Shown: piece after piece, positions 39,997-50,779 of the stretch
Layout: every line of letters begins with the position of its first letter
Numbering within the stretch: position 1 is the first letter of the stretch
Assembly: GCA_004000515.1 (NCBI GenBank)
Contig: CP034537.1
Coordinates: 7,213,501-7,277,500, forward strand
DNA from: Pseudomonas poae
Lineage (GTDB): Bacteria > Pseudomonadota > Gammaproteobacteria > Pseudomonadales > Pseudomonadaceae
Direction: 5' to 3'
DNA: 64,000 nt
Position numbers and translations under genes: made by a program
The notes under the pieces: generated by a model
What the model was told of the DNA's origin: nothing
The model's input: only the letters and a program-made list of their open reading frames with translations
The model's database searches: none

Positions 39997-40938
<942 letters not shown>

Positions 40939-43564
40939 TCAACCCGTGTTGCGCAAACCCGCCGCAATACCGGCCACGGACACCAGCAGCGCCTGTTCCA
41001 GAGGGCTGTCTTGCGCGGCCTCCTGCTGGCGCGAACGTGCCAGCAACTCAGCCTGCAACAAGTGCAGAGGGTCGAGGTAGGTGTTGCGCAGGCGGATAAA
41101 CTCCAGGGTGTCCGGGCTATGGGCCAACAGCTGCGACTGGCCGGTCAGGCCAAGCACCACACTGCAGGCCTGCGACAATAGGTCGCGCAAATGCACACCA
41201 ATGGCAACAGGTCCGGTTGCACCAGGCGCTCGTCATACAGGCGGGCGATATCGGCATCCGCCTTGGCCAGCACCATTTCCAACATGTCGATACGCGTGCG
41301 GAAGAACGGCCACTGCTCGCGCATCTGCCCCAGCAGCTCACCTTCGCCGCGCTCCAGCGCCTTGCTCAGCGCCGCTTCCCAACCCAGCCAGGCCGGTAGC
41401 ATCAGGCGGGTCTGGGTCCAGCCGAAGATCCACGGGATAGCGCGCAGGCTTTCGATCCCACCCGCACGGCGCTTGGCTGGGCGACTGCCCAAGGGCAACC
41501 GGCCCAACTCCTGTTCTGGGGTGGATTGACGGAAGTATTCGACGAACTGCGGATTTTCCCGCACCACTGCGCGGTAGGCGCTGACACCATCTGCGGCCAA
41601 TTCATCCATCAAATGACGCCAGGCCGGCTCCGGCGGTGGCGGTGGCAACAAGGTGGCTTCCAGCACTGCAGCCAGGTAGAGGTTGAGGTTCTGCTCGGCA
41701 ATATCCGGCAAGCCGAACTTGAAGCGGATCATTTCGCCCTGTTCGGTGGTGCGGAAACGCCCGCCACCGAGCCCGGCGGCTGCGACAGGATCGCCGCGTG
41801 GGCCGGGCCGCCGCCACGGCCGACGGTGCCGCCGCGACCATGAAACAACAACAGTTCCACCTGCTGCTCGCGGCAGATATCCACCAAGCGCTCCTGCGCC
41901 CGGTATTGCGCCCAGGCGGCGGCAGTCGTGCCGGCGTCCTTGGCGGAGTCTGAATAGCCGATCATCACTTCCTGCGGGCCCTGTAAGCGCGCTCGATAGC
42001 CCGGCAGTTGCAGCAGGCGCTCCATCACCGGCCCGGCGTTGTCCAGGTCGGCCAGGGTTTCAAACAACGGCACCACGCGCATCGGCCGTTGCACGCCCGA
42101 CTCTTTCAGCAGTAATTGCACCGCCAGCACGTCGGAGGCCGCGCCCGCCATGGAGATGACATACGAGCCCAGTGAAGCCGCCGGCGCAGCAGCGATTTCC
42201 TTGCAGGTGTTCAACACCTCGGCTGTGTCCGCCGAGGGTTTGAAATACCCCGGCAGCAACGGCCGACGATTCGCCAGCTCTTTGGTCAGAAAACTGATGC
42301 GCGCGTCTTCGTCCCAGTCCTCATAGCGACCGAGGCCAAGGTAGTCGGTGATTTCCGTCATGGCCGCCGAATGCCGACTGGAGTCCTGGCGCACATCCAG
42401 GCGCACAAGGAACAGGCCAAAGGTCACGGCACGGCGCAGGCAGTCGAGCAGCGGGCCATCGGCGATCACGCCCATGCCGCACTCATGCAGCGACTGATAA
42501 CACAGCTCCAGCGGGTCCAGCAGGTCGCGGTTGTTCTGCAGCACTTCGGCAGGCGCCGGGGTGCTGCTGCTCAACGCGGTGTGCGCCCATTGGCGTGTGG
42601 CGCGCAGGCGTTCGCGCAGTTGCTTGAGCAAGGCGCGGTAGGGTTCGACGCTGTCGCCGACCTTCGCCTGCAATGCCGGGCTGGCCTGTCGCATCGACAG
42701 TTCGGAGGCCAAGTGGTCGATGTCGCGCAAGTACAGGTCAGCCGCCATCCAGCGTGCCAGCAACAGCACTTCGCGGGTGACCGGCGCAGTGACATTCGGG
42801 TTGCCGTCACGGTCGCCGCCCATCCACGAGGCGAAGCGAATCGGTGCAGCCTCCAAGGGCAGACGCAGGCCGGTGGCGGCATGCAAGGCCCGGTCGGCCT
42901 TGCGCAGGTAATTGGGAATGGCGTGCCACAGCGAATGTTCGATCACCGCGAAGCCCCATTTGGCCTCGTCCACCGGAGTGGGCCGGACACGGCGGATTTC
43001 TTCGGTGTGCCAGGCTTCGGCGATCAAGCGTTGCAAGCGCTCACGGATTTGATCGCGCTCGGCGGTCGTGAGGTCGCGGTGGTCTTGCAGCGCCAATTGG
43101 GCGGCGATGGCGTCGTATTTCTGGATCAGGGTACGGCGCGCCACTTCGGTGGGGTGAGCGGTAAGGACCAGCTCAATCTCCAGGCGCCCCAACTGGCGTG
43201 CCAGGGACTCATTGCTGTGACCTTCGCTTTGCAAGCGGGCGAGCAACTCGGGTAACACGCGGGACTCGAACGGTGCCGGTTGCGACTCATCACGTCGATG
43301 AATCAGTTGGTACTGCTCGGCAATGTTGGCCAGGTTAAGGAACTGGTTGAAGGCACGAGCCACCGGCAGCAGTTCGTTTTCCTGCAACTGGTTGAGACGG
43401 GTGCTCAGTTCATCGCCAGCGCCATGGCGGTCGGCCTTGGCGCCTTTGCGGATCTGCTCGATCTTGTCGAGAAAATCGTCGCCATACTGCTCTCGAATGG
43501 TATTGCCCAACAGCTCACCCAGCAGGTGAACATCCTCACGCAAGCGTGCATCGATATCACTCAT
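40939..43564 (-). CDS. ppc: Phosphoenolpyruvate carboxylase (two apparent frame breaks)
   Basis: Anaplerotic enzyme that carboxylates PEP to oxaloacetate. Motifs present are [13 protein letters not shown] (catalytic His), [13 protein letters not shown] and [21 protein letters not shown]. Two breaks occur: a C3 run at 41760-41762 (one short, restoring [17 protein letters not shown]) and CC at 41198-41199 (one short, restoring [14 protein letters not shown]). The restored protein is about 875 residues, ending in [11 protein letters not shown], the conserved C-terminus with the final Gly. As printed it would stop after 611 residues, within the catalytic part. Divergent from the gene at 43749. 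Confidence 0.94.
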
Positions 43565-43748
43565 CAGCCAATCTCCAGCCAGAAATCCGGGACGCGCAGG
43601 TGTTCCAGAGTGCCGCCAGTGCTCGTTTCTGACAAGACTTTAAACCTTGTGGCTTGCAGCTAGTCTCAAAGGTAAGTCGCCGCGTTTATCCACGCGGACG
43701 GCGGGTCACTCATCACCGCCTGCTATCGCGGGCTTTATTGAGGTTGCC

Positions 43749-44096
43749 ATGAAAATTCGAGAATTGGCCCAGCATTGGGAAGAGAACGCCAAGGGTCGCT
43801 TGACCAAGACCGAGTACGCCATCCATCTGGATGTCGAGTCCGCCGCAAGGCTGGCCGCCATCGCCGAGATGTACCCCAAACGCAACACCGAAGAGCTGCT
43901 CGGCGAACTGATCGGCGCCGCCTTGGAAGAGCTGGAAACCAGCTTCCCCTACATCAGGGGCCAGCAGGTCGTTGCCACCGATGAGGAAGGTGACCCGCTG
44001 TATGAAGAAAGCGAGCACGCAATAGGAAAAAGTAAACCTCCTGAAAGCCGCGTAGCACATGGCCTTCCGATCATTTCAGCGAACCATGAGCCGTAA
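43749..44096 (+). CDS. Conserved small Pseudomonas protein, atypical C-terminus
   Basis: A 115-residue protein with the core ELAQHWEENAKGRLTKTEYAIHLDVESAARLAAIAEMYPKR (first 45 residues), then a helical EELLGELIGAALEELETSFPYI. I do not know its function; related proteins have been labelled pilin-assembly-like without proof. The next gene is a diverged paralogue. After about residue 86 (EEGDPLYEE) the sequence turns AT-richer and no longer lines up with the paralogue, so the C-terminus may have been replaced by incoming DNA. A TTGAGGTT site precedes the ATG. Confidence 0.75.
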   Translation: MKIRELAQHWEENAKGRLTKTEYAIHLDVESAARLAAIAEMYPKRNTEELLGELIGAALEELETSFPYIRGQQVVATDEEGDPLYEESEHAIGKSKPPESRVAHGLPIISANHEP

Positions 44097-44143
44097 TGAC
44101 ACTCACAGTCTAGGAACACATTTGGCCAATCAGGAGATACCTT

Positions 44144-44464
44144 ATGGACGCCTTCAAAACGATGCTCAGCAACTGGGAAAACAAAGCTCACGAAACCTCG
44201 GAGCTTGCTGAAATCACCCTGACCATTCGCAAACAAGACTTAGTGAAAATCAAGGCGTTTGCGGAAGCCTACGGACTAGATGAAAGCATCATCACGGAAG
44301 GTCTGATTCACACTGCTATAAAAGAAGCGGAAACAGCCATGCCCTACCTCAAAGGGTCTGAGGTGATCCGAGTGGAGGAAGGTGAAGAGATTTTTGCCGA
44401 CGCTGGTAAGACACCGGCCTACGTCGAAGCTGAACAAGCAATTTCAAAGACCCTACGGGGATAG
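44144..44464 (+). CDS. Paralogue of the preceding small protein
   Basis: A 106-residue acidic protein aligning along most of its length with the upstream gene: LSNWENKAHE with LAQHWEENAKG, TEGLIHTAIKEAETAMPYLKGSEVIRVEEG with LGELIGAALEELETSFPYIRGQQVVATDEEG. Its G+C is lower than that of the core genes. GGAGATACCTT precedes the ATG. It ends just before the AT-rich three-gene module and converges on it. No function known. Confidence 0.7.
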   Translation: MDAFKTMLSNWENKAHETSELAEITLTIRKQDLVKIKAFAEAYGLDESIITEGLIHTAIKEAETAMPYLKGSEVIRVEEGEEIFADAGKTPAYVEAEQAISKTLRG

Positions 44465-44474
44465 GGTCTGGGAG

Positions 44475-44508
44475 CCTGAATCTAGCCTCGTATGGGGCTA
44501 TTCAGGTT
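44475..44508. terminator. Imperfect hairpin between convergent genes
   Basis: CCTGAAT-CT-AGCC pairs with GGCT-ATTCAGG with a two-base bulge. It covers the end of the NTPase gene and the space after the paralogue gene. No T run, so the role is uncertain. Confidence 0.35.
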
Positions 44509-46264
44509 GATTCTGTTCAAGACGCAACTCTTCCTCTACCTGAGCGTAAAGTTTTTCGTAACCTTTAAACTTACTCATCCGAACCCGATTCAACGGTGTC
44601 AGTTCTGAAAGCTTCAGCAACGCACCATAAGTTTTCATAAAAATATTTCTAAAATCATCCGTAATATCCTTCTCAACCGAACGAACCTCACCACACTTCA
44701 GTAAAGCTCTAGCATGCCGCGTGAAATCCTTATCATCCAAACTAGCAAAATACTCATAAAATTCATTATCCCCTTTTGGGCTATCCCTCTTCTAAGATCC
44801 CCATCTGGGAAGCCCGACCCCTTACGACTGCGAGAACGAGATCAGACAAGTCCCCCTTCACTGCTAAGCTAGCAAAATATTCATCAAGCCTCATCGCCAG
44901 ATAAGAATTACGCGGCCAAGGATAAACTTCATCTTTTCCCGAACCCCAGATGCAGGTAGGGTATAAGAACAATAATCATCAATCACTGAGTTAATCAGTT
45001 CTTCTCGACCCAAATCATAATAAATAGATGCAACCGAATCCAAATCATTTAACGTAAAATATTGCAAGGCTTTAGAGATCGCCTGTTCAAATGCACTAAA
45101 CACTTCCTCTTCATTATTACCGAAAGACGAATGAAACAAATCCCACGCCTGCCCAAGAAGAGCAATATCCGCATCATGCTTTATCTTTTTTTCTAAAGCA
45201 TCGACAAGGAGCCCTAATGCATCCTCGTCTGCATAACCTTTCTTTATGAGATGAATTATTGCAACATCAAACTCATCACACCTTCCAAAGCCGTACTCAT
45301 CAAGATAACTACTTTTCTCCTTCTCAATTCGCTTGCTTTCTAACTCATCTGCTGATGCATTAGGATCATCTGGCATATAAGAAAACAAACTGCCTTGATA
45401 AGTCAAAATAAAATTAACATCAACCTTACTCTTATCCCCTCCATACACAGCAAGCACTGCAAGAGGCAATGTATTATGTGCCTGCTGAATTACTCTAGAA
45501 TGAGCATTTTTCAACGTACCATCAAGCACGCCTGCAAATAGGGCAATTTTTTCAACAACCGTATATTATTTATATTTAATTTTATAGCATTCTCAGCTAT
45601 CCCCTTACGATCCTCCCCTGCAGAGTCGAAAACAAGTTTAACCGACTCCTGCACGGAAGGACTAAATGTCACTTCGTAATCAAAACTTTTCGCTGAATAT
45701 GAAGAATTCATCGTTTTTCTCTAGCGACCCCTCATTGAGGACTAGAATAACTGAGCAGTCTTTAGACTCGATCAGATTTGAAACCAAACCTAAAACATCT
45801 CTCGCTGATAGAGAATTGCCTCGACGCTCAAAATCGTCGATACAGATAATAGTATCAGTCACCAAAGAATACTGAATTGAATCAATCACGCCGCCAAAGC
45901 TTCCCACAAATGGAATCTTTGCTTCCTTCCCATAGCTAAAAAATTTTCTCAGCCCGCCAACTGCATCGCTAAAATCTAGCTTCTTTAAATTCTCGATTAC
46001 AGAATCTTTACTGGTGACATCATTAGCCTTAGCAGATGGCACTGTATTTTCAAAAATCGAACGTTTCAAGTCGGCTAGTGAATTAACACCAAATAATGAT
46101 ACATATGAGTAATTAACGCGACCAAAATTTGACCTATGCTTCTTGATTATGGAGTTCCAGAGATAAGTCTTACCAGTCCCCCACTCCCCTTTCAAGACAA
46201 TTGCAGAACCGATTTTTTTAACAGCGAAATCCCGCAATGCTTTTTCGACTTGAACAACAGACAT
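44498..46264 (-). CDS. KAP-like P-loop NTPase, third gene of a candidate defence module (four apparent frame breaks)
   Basis: AT-rich gene read as one protein of about 589 residues. The N-terminal NTPase domain has Walker A GEWGTGKT (residues 26-33), Walker B IICIDDFE (139-146) and a sensor-like SVILVLNEGSL near 170, a layout like KAP-family P-loop NTPases. The rest is helical and unrecognised. Breaks lie at about 45690 (one T extra), 45550 (one A short in an A6 run), 44938 (one A short) and 44795 (one G extra). Correcting them gives one continuous frame. Its ATG overlaps the upstream nuclease-like gene stop (TGATG). It probably powers or gates the two nuclease-like partners; that is inference. 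Confidence 0.72.
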
Positions 46265-47259
46265 CAGCTTACTCCTTTAGCTTTATCATCATCCTTTATG
46301 AAATCAGGATATTCTTGTGGGTGCTGAATGATTATGTATTTGACGATTTTCTGTTTCAGGGCAACATCCAAGGCATTTTGAAAATCAGAAATAGACTTGA
46401 GCGGCGTTTCATCGACGAGCAGAGAACGCCAATGAACGTTATTCTCAGCATCTGATAACTCAAGCTTTAGCAGGTTTCAATGGCTCTGTGAGCCATGTTC
46501 CCCACACCAGATCGAACGGTAAAGCTCTGATGAATTAACTCATCATCAACGTCTGTCTTTTCATCAAGCTCACACGTGTTCAAGATGGAAAGCGTTTGGG
46601 CTGAAAAAACCGTGTTCTTCTCACCATTGAAATCTTGAAGATAAATCTCTTCGATTCTGGTTTTCCACGTCTCAGTATCACCATCGCTCTCATGCATTTC
46701 ATCTTTTCGAATTTGAGATGCAGACCAACGCCATCACCAAGCTGATAATTTACATCACCAGTCAAAAGGCTCATAAGGCTATTGGTCAGAGCAGAAAGTA
46801 AATCGACGCGATAATTCTTGTTGAATCGTTTGAAAAGAGAAATATCGAACAGCATCCAAAGACCGTGATATTTCCACGCAAACAAGACTGGTAGCCCAAG
46901 CATTTCACCATACTTGAGCAATTTCCCCTATCCTTCGCTCTGAGCGTAAGGCATTTATCTTGCTTAGTTTTAACCTCAATGAGAACCCTGTACTGGTTAT
47001 TTTCCGTGCTGAAAACCGCCAGCAAATCGGGAACCTGATAGGTTTCTCGGGAAGATTTTGGGATTTGATGTTGATCCAGCTTATGGACAAGTGAACATTT
47101 TCCAAGCCAGCTACAAATGACCGCGAATTCATCCTCAGCCGGTAGCCCTAAGTCGAGACGTTTCACACGCTGAATGACTTCTTCGGGATTCTCCCACCCA
47201 CACTGCTCGAGTGCTTCATGAAGAACGCGGCTGCGATCCATTAGCATAAGCTCATCCAT
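46264..47259 (-). CDS. PD-(D/E)XK nuclease-like protein, second gene of the module (three apparent frame breaks)
   Basis: About 332 codons when joined. The N-terminal domain has an acidic helix (PAEDEFAVICSWLGKC, residues ~40-55), then VPDLLAVF (Asp78) and VLIEVKTK (Glu95, Lys97), then KYGEMLGLPVLFAWKYHG. This order fits the PD-(D/E)XK nuclease fold. The C-terminal ~130 residues are unrecognised. Breaks are at about 46925, 46698 and 46478, each one base short. The ATG at 47259 overlaps the upstream stop by 8 bp, and its own stop overlaps the NTPase start, so the three genes are coupled. Function as a DNA-cutting effector is inferred from the fold. Confidence 0.72.
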
Positions 47260-48905
47260 GTTTAACATCCTCATCATCGCAGAGCATTGGCATTTCATCA
47301 GGTGCGATGGAGATTACAGAATCGCTAGAATGGTTGGCCCTTCCTACACACCACAAAGATTGCCAGTCAGCTTTTCTAATGCTTGAAAAGAAAACAATGT
47401 CGAAACAAGATACTTTTTTAGACATTCTAGGTAGCGACACAGCATTACCAAAGAAATCTATTGTTGGTGATGTGGCGATGGTGACTTCAGGCTCGTTTTC
47501 GGAGCAAAACGTTTTGATAGCCTTACTTTCTTTAGCATCAACACGAGCAGTGAAAATATTCTCCCCATAGTCGAGTTTGCGAATCACATCGCCCTTGAAA
47601 AGCTGGGCGTAGAGTTCGATGTATCGTTCATCCTGCAATGTCAAATCCAAGGTCTTTAACCTTAGCTGATTTGAAATTTTCGAGGCAATAGCTTTGGAGC
47701 ACTCAGCAACCTCTACAATCTTTTTCAATCGAGCGAACAGTTCAGTAAAGTCACTATATACCCCATCCCATAGACGCATAGGATTTCCATTCAGCACTAT
47801 CTCAATAGAGACTTTAGACTTTGGATACCTCATAACAAAATCATAGGCTTTTTTAATCCTATGATAGTGTCTGAGATTGTTGATTGGCTGCCCCAGCCAA
47901 CCAGCCACATCAAATGTGTAGGTTGCGTTTACCTTGTAGCGGTCATGAATCAAGTAACGATAGGTAAAAAATCCGTCTAATGCAGAACCTTCAATATCGA
48001 ATTTTTTGACCCCTTTCCCATGAATGAATCAGTGGTAGCCAGCTCAAATTCTGCTTCATCACTTACAAAATATATACATGTTTCAAGTCGTCGTTTACTG
48101 GGAGTGAGCGTCAGCGTTCCCCCAACAATCATTTCATTGAGATGTTCAAATAGTTTAGATCCTACGAATTTGAAATCATTTGTAGGTATGTGAATCGGCT
48201 CCCCACTTCAGTCATTTTTTGCCATGCCTGATCAGCAGAAGCATTGCCTTCATCATCATTAAAAACTATCTGAATTTCTGGTGCAGGGTCAGTGATCGGA
48301 ATCAGCTCATGCACGACAGAACCGCTTGTAGCAGTGACTACAACCTTAAAGTTTGGATCAATGCTATTTATTGATTGTTCATAGCCTTCAACGACCGCCG
48401 AGACGTCGAAACTTCCCGGACTACCTGCCTTCGTAATCAGGGATATGGTTGCTTCGATAATCCCCGCACGAATTTTGTTTTCAGCCTCAAATGGTGCCAT
48501 CGGAATCACACCAACCAGCGAAGAAACGTAGGATTGATGAACGGCCTTCATCTCTTTCAAATGAGCGACAGTGTGAAACGTCTCTTCGTTGTCGATCAGC
48601 TTGGAGCACGAATAGCACATCCAAATACCGTTATCGAAATGTCGTCTTTGGGCTTTTGTCTGAGTTGGGTCATACCGTTTGGCACCCGGCCCGCTCGCAG
48701 CAGCACAAATATGTGCAGCGACACCGATACTATTTTTCCTGTCACCCGCATCCGTTGAGCCAATCGTGAAGACACGACAACGGGAACAGAGGTTCGCGGC
48801 CCTCACAAGCAACTCAATCTTTGTCGTTTCAGAAAAGTCGTCACGGGTGCTCACGCCGGCCCCTTCTTCAACAACCTTTGGTGCTTTGTTCTTCCGTGGT
48901 GCCAT
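47252..48905 (-). CDS. HNH-type nuclease-like protein with long unknown C-terminus, first gene of the module (two apparent frame breaks)
   Basis: About 551 residues when joined. Residues ~30-115 form an HNH-like zinc module: NLCSRC, GVAAHICAAASGPGAKRYDP, then DNGIWMCYSCSKLIDNEE, the pattern CxxC, AHI, NGIW-CxxC-LID seen in many defence-linked HNH proteins. The remaining ~430 residues have no domain I recognise. Breaks lie at C4 runs 48201-48204 and 48010-48013, each one short; correction joins the parts through EPIHIPTNDFKFVGSKLFEH and VKKFDIEGSALDGFFTYRY. The ATG at 48905 has only a weak ribosome site. Cutting by the HNH module versus binding only cannot be told from sequence. Confidence 0.7.
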
Positions 48906-49144
48906 CGTGCGTAACTCGCCATCGTGTGAGCGGAATCCTGTACAGGCGTTTTAACATCGAACGCTTGGGCACACCAAGAAATGGTGCTGGGATCGACACC
49001 CGGAAACGACCATAACCCAAGACAGTATTGGGCTACGCTGAGCTGTGCTGGCTTACCTCGACCGCAAAATTTTCCTTCGTAGTCCCGCTTTCCGAAGACG
49101 TCGGCCCCACCCCTCGTTTCCTGACCTTGTCGCGTCGTTATCTG
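48851..49144 (-). CDS. Possible small gene upstream of the module
   Basis: An open frame of about 97 codons from ATG at 49144 (MQITTRQGQETRGGADVFGK) overlaps the HNH gene start by about 55 bp. It contains RGKPAQLSVAQYCLGLWSFPGVDPSTISW. I know no family for it, the ribosome site is poor, and its G+C is higher than the module. It may be a remnant or not a gene. Confidence 0.25.
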   Translation of the reverse strand, partial: QITTRQGQETRGGADVFGKRDYEGKFCGRGKPAQLSVAQYCLGLWSFPGVDPSTISWCAQAFDVKTPVQDSAHTMASYARWHHGRTKHQRLLKKGPA

Positions 49145-49455
49145 CATGATTTGTCGGCGAGTGCCGACGAACAAAAACACTGACACTTCCCCGTTACCCC
49201 TTGTATTCCGGGCCTTCCACAGGCCCGGCGTACCGCTGCGCAACGCAGAAGTTCCAACTTTTTACGCTGACCAATCAGTCAGATATTTTTTTAGGCAAAT
49301 CGCCATCTTCTCTGAACTATTCAAAAAAGCCTCCGGTCACACCGAGTAAGCCATCACGTGGAACAGCCGTTTGAATAGGTGCCATGCGCTTAAACGCCAG
49401 GCCCGCCGCCGCTGCCATCCTGAGGTGGATTTTGAAGTATTTCAGGAGTTATCCA
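48906..49455. other. 550-bp region between the module and the DUF4398 lipoprotein gene
   Basis: Holds the doubtful small frame above, the likely module promoter on the minus strand, and the promoter of the lipoprotein operon on the plus strand. Base composition shifts back to core values here, so the right edge of the island probably lies within it. No tRNA gene, integrase or flanking repeat was found by eye. Confidence 0.4.
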
Positions 49456-49881
49456 ATGGAGTTGAAGACGATGAAGACCAGCACTGCCAAATCCTCGTTT
49501 AACCACCTGCGCGGGCTCAAATTGGCCGCGCTGGCAATCGGTACCAGCTTCGTTCTGGCCGGTTGCGCCGGCAACCCTCCGACCGAGCAGTACGCGGTCA
49601 CCCAATCTGCGGTGAACAGCGCTGTCAGCGCCGGCGGTACCGAGTACGCAGCCGTAGAAATGAAGTCGGCCCAGGACAAGCTCAAACAAGCCGAAATCGC
49701 CATGCACGACAAGAACTACGACGAGGCCCGTCGCCTGGCCGAACAAGCTGAATGGGATGCTCGCGTTGCAGAGCGCAAATCCCAGGCAGCCAAGGCTGAA
49801 CAGGCTGTGAAGGACTCCCAGAAAGCTGTTCAGGAGCTGCGTCAGGAAGGCATGCGCCCCGCTGTTATCAAACAGCCGTAA
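49456..49881 (+). CDS. DUF4398 outer-membrane-type lipoprotein
   Basis: A 141-residue lipoprotein. The signal with lipobox FVLAGC ends near residue 37, followed by a DUF4398 helical part rich in Ala, Lys and Glu (AAVEMKSAQDKLKQAEIAMHD, AEWDARVAERKSQ) that should form a coiled coil. The start at 49456 follows CAGGAGTT. It is about 55 bp upstream of lptF and probably co-transcribed. Intact. Confidence 0.85.
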   Translation: MELKTMKTSTAKSSFNHLRGLKLAALAIGTSFVLAGCAGNPPTEQYAVTQSAVNSAVSAGGTEYAAVEMKSAQDKLKQAEIAMHDKNYDEARRLAEQAEWDARVAERKSQAAKAEQAVKDSQKAVQELRQEGMRPAVIKQP

Positions 49882-49936
49882 AACGCCGCCACTGATTGCA
49901 TTGCACCCGATATCGAATTGAAAGGACGACACGACT

Positions 49937-50722
49937 ATGCGTAAACAATTGATGATCCCTGCCCTGCTGGCGATGAGCGTTGCCCTGGCGGCCTGCTCCA
50001 CCCCGCCAAACGCGAACCTGGAAAACGCACGGACCAACTACTCGGCCCTGCAAGCCAACCCGCAAGCCACCAAGGTTGCAGCCCTGGAAACCAAAGACGC
50101 CAGCGAGTGGCTGGACAAGGCAGACAAGGCCTACCGCGACCGCGAAGACCAGAAGAAGGTCGACCAACTGGCCTACCTGACCAACCAGCGCGTTGAAGTG
50201 GCCAAAGACACCATCGTGCTGCGCGAATCCGAAGCCAAGCTGAAAAACGCTGGTGACGAACGTGCCCGCGCACTGCTCGAAGCCCGCGATGCGCAAATCA
50301 AACAGCTGCAAGACAGCCTGAATGCCAAGCAGACTGATCGCGGTACGCTGGTGACCTTTGGTGACGTGCTGTTTGCCACCAACAAGTCCGACCTCAAATC
50401 CAGCGGCCTGGTGAACATCACCAAGCTGGCGCAGTTCCTGCGCGACAACCCAGACCGTAAAGTGATTGTCGAAGGCTACACCGACAGCACCGGTTCCGAC
50501 GCGTACAACCAGAGCCTGTCCGAGCGCCGTGCAGCATCCGTACAACGCGCATTGGCTCAACAGGGTGTGGATATTTCGCGCATCGTGACCCAGGGTTACG
50601 GCAAGGAATACCCGGTTGCCGACAATGGCAGCGTATCGGGCCGTGCCATGAACCGTCGTGTTGAAGTGACCATTTCCAACGATAACCAGCCGGTCAAACC
50701 ACGCTCGTCCGTGGCTAACTGA
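49937..50722 (+). CDS. lptF: OmpA-family outer membrane lipoprotein LptF
   Basis: A 261-residue lipoprotein: signal with lipobox ALAAC near residue 20, a DUF4398-like helical middle (TNYSALQANPQATKVAALET), and a C-terminal OmpA peptidoglycan-binding domain from about residue 135 (VLFATNKSDLKSSGLVNITKL, VIVEGYTDSTGSDAYN, SLSERRAASVQRAL, GRAMNRRVEVTIS). In P. aeruginosa LptF is an abundant alginate-regulated lipoprotein that helps anchor the envelope. The symbol rests on homology and synteny. A strong terminator follows. Confidence 0.88.
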   Translation: MRKQLMIPALLAMSVALAACSTPPNANLENARTNYSALQANPQATKVAALETKDASEWLDKADKAYRDREDQKKVDQLAYLTNQRVEVAKDTIVLRESEAKLKNAGDERARALLEARDAQIKQLQDSLNAKQTDRGTLVTFGDVLFATNKSDLKSSGLVNITKLAQFLRDNPDRKVIVEGYTDSTGSDAYNQSLSERRAASVQRALAQQGVDISRIVTQGYGKEYPVADNGSVSGRAMNRRVEVTISNDNQPVKPRSSVAN

Positions 50723-50743
50723 TCGACTGTTGTACTAAAGAAA

Positions 50744-50767
50744 CCCCGCCATATGGCGGGGTTTTTT
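50744..50767 (+). terminator. Rho-independent terminator after lptF
   Basis: CCCCGCCATATGGCGGGG is a perfect palindromic stem followed by six T residues, 20 bp past the stop. Confidence 0.93.
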
Positions 50768-50779
50768 ATGCGGCGCTTA

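Noticed and set aside
40939..43564. Split of PEP carboxylase into three proteins
   Set aside because: Parts join exactly at one-base homopolymer breaks to the normal 875-residue enzyme.
44498..45711. Four separate small genes at the end of the island
   Set aside because: The pieces follow in order in shifted frames and join at single-base run errors into one NTPase protein without internal ribosome sites.
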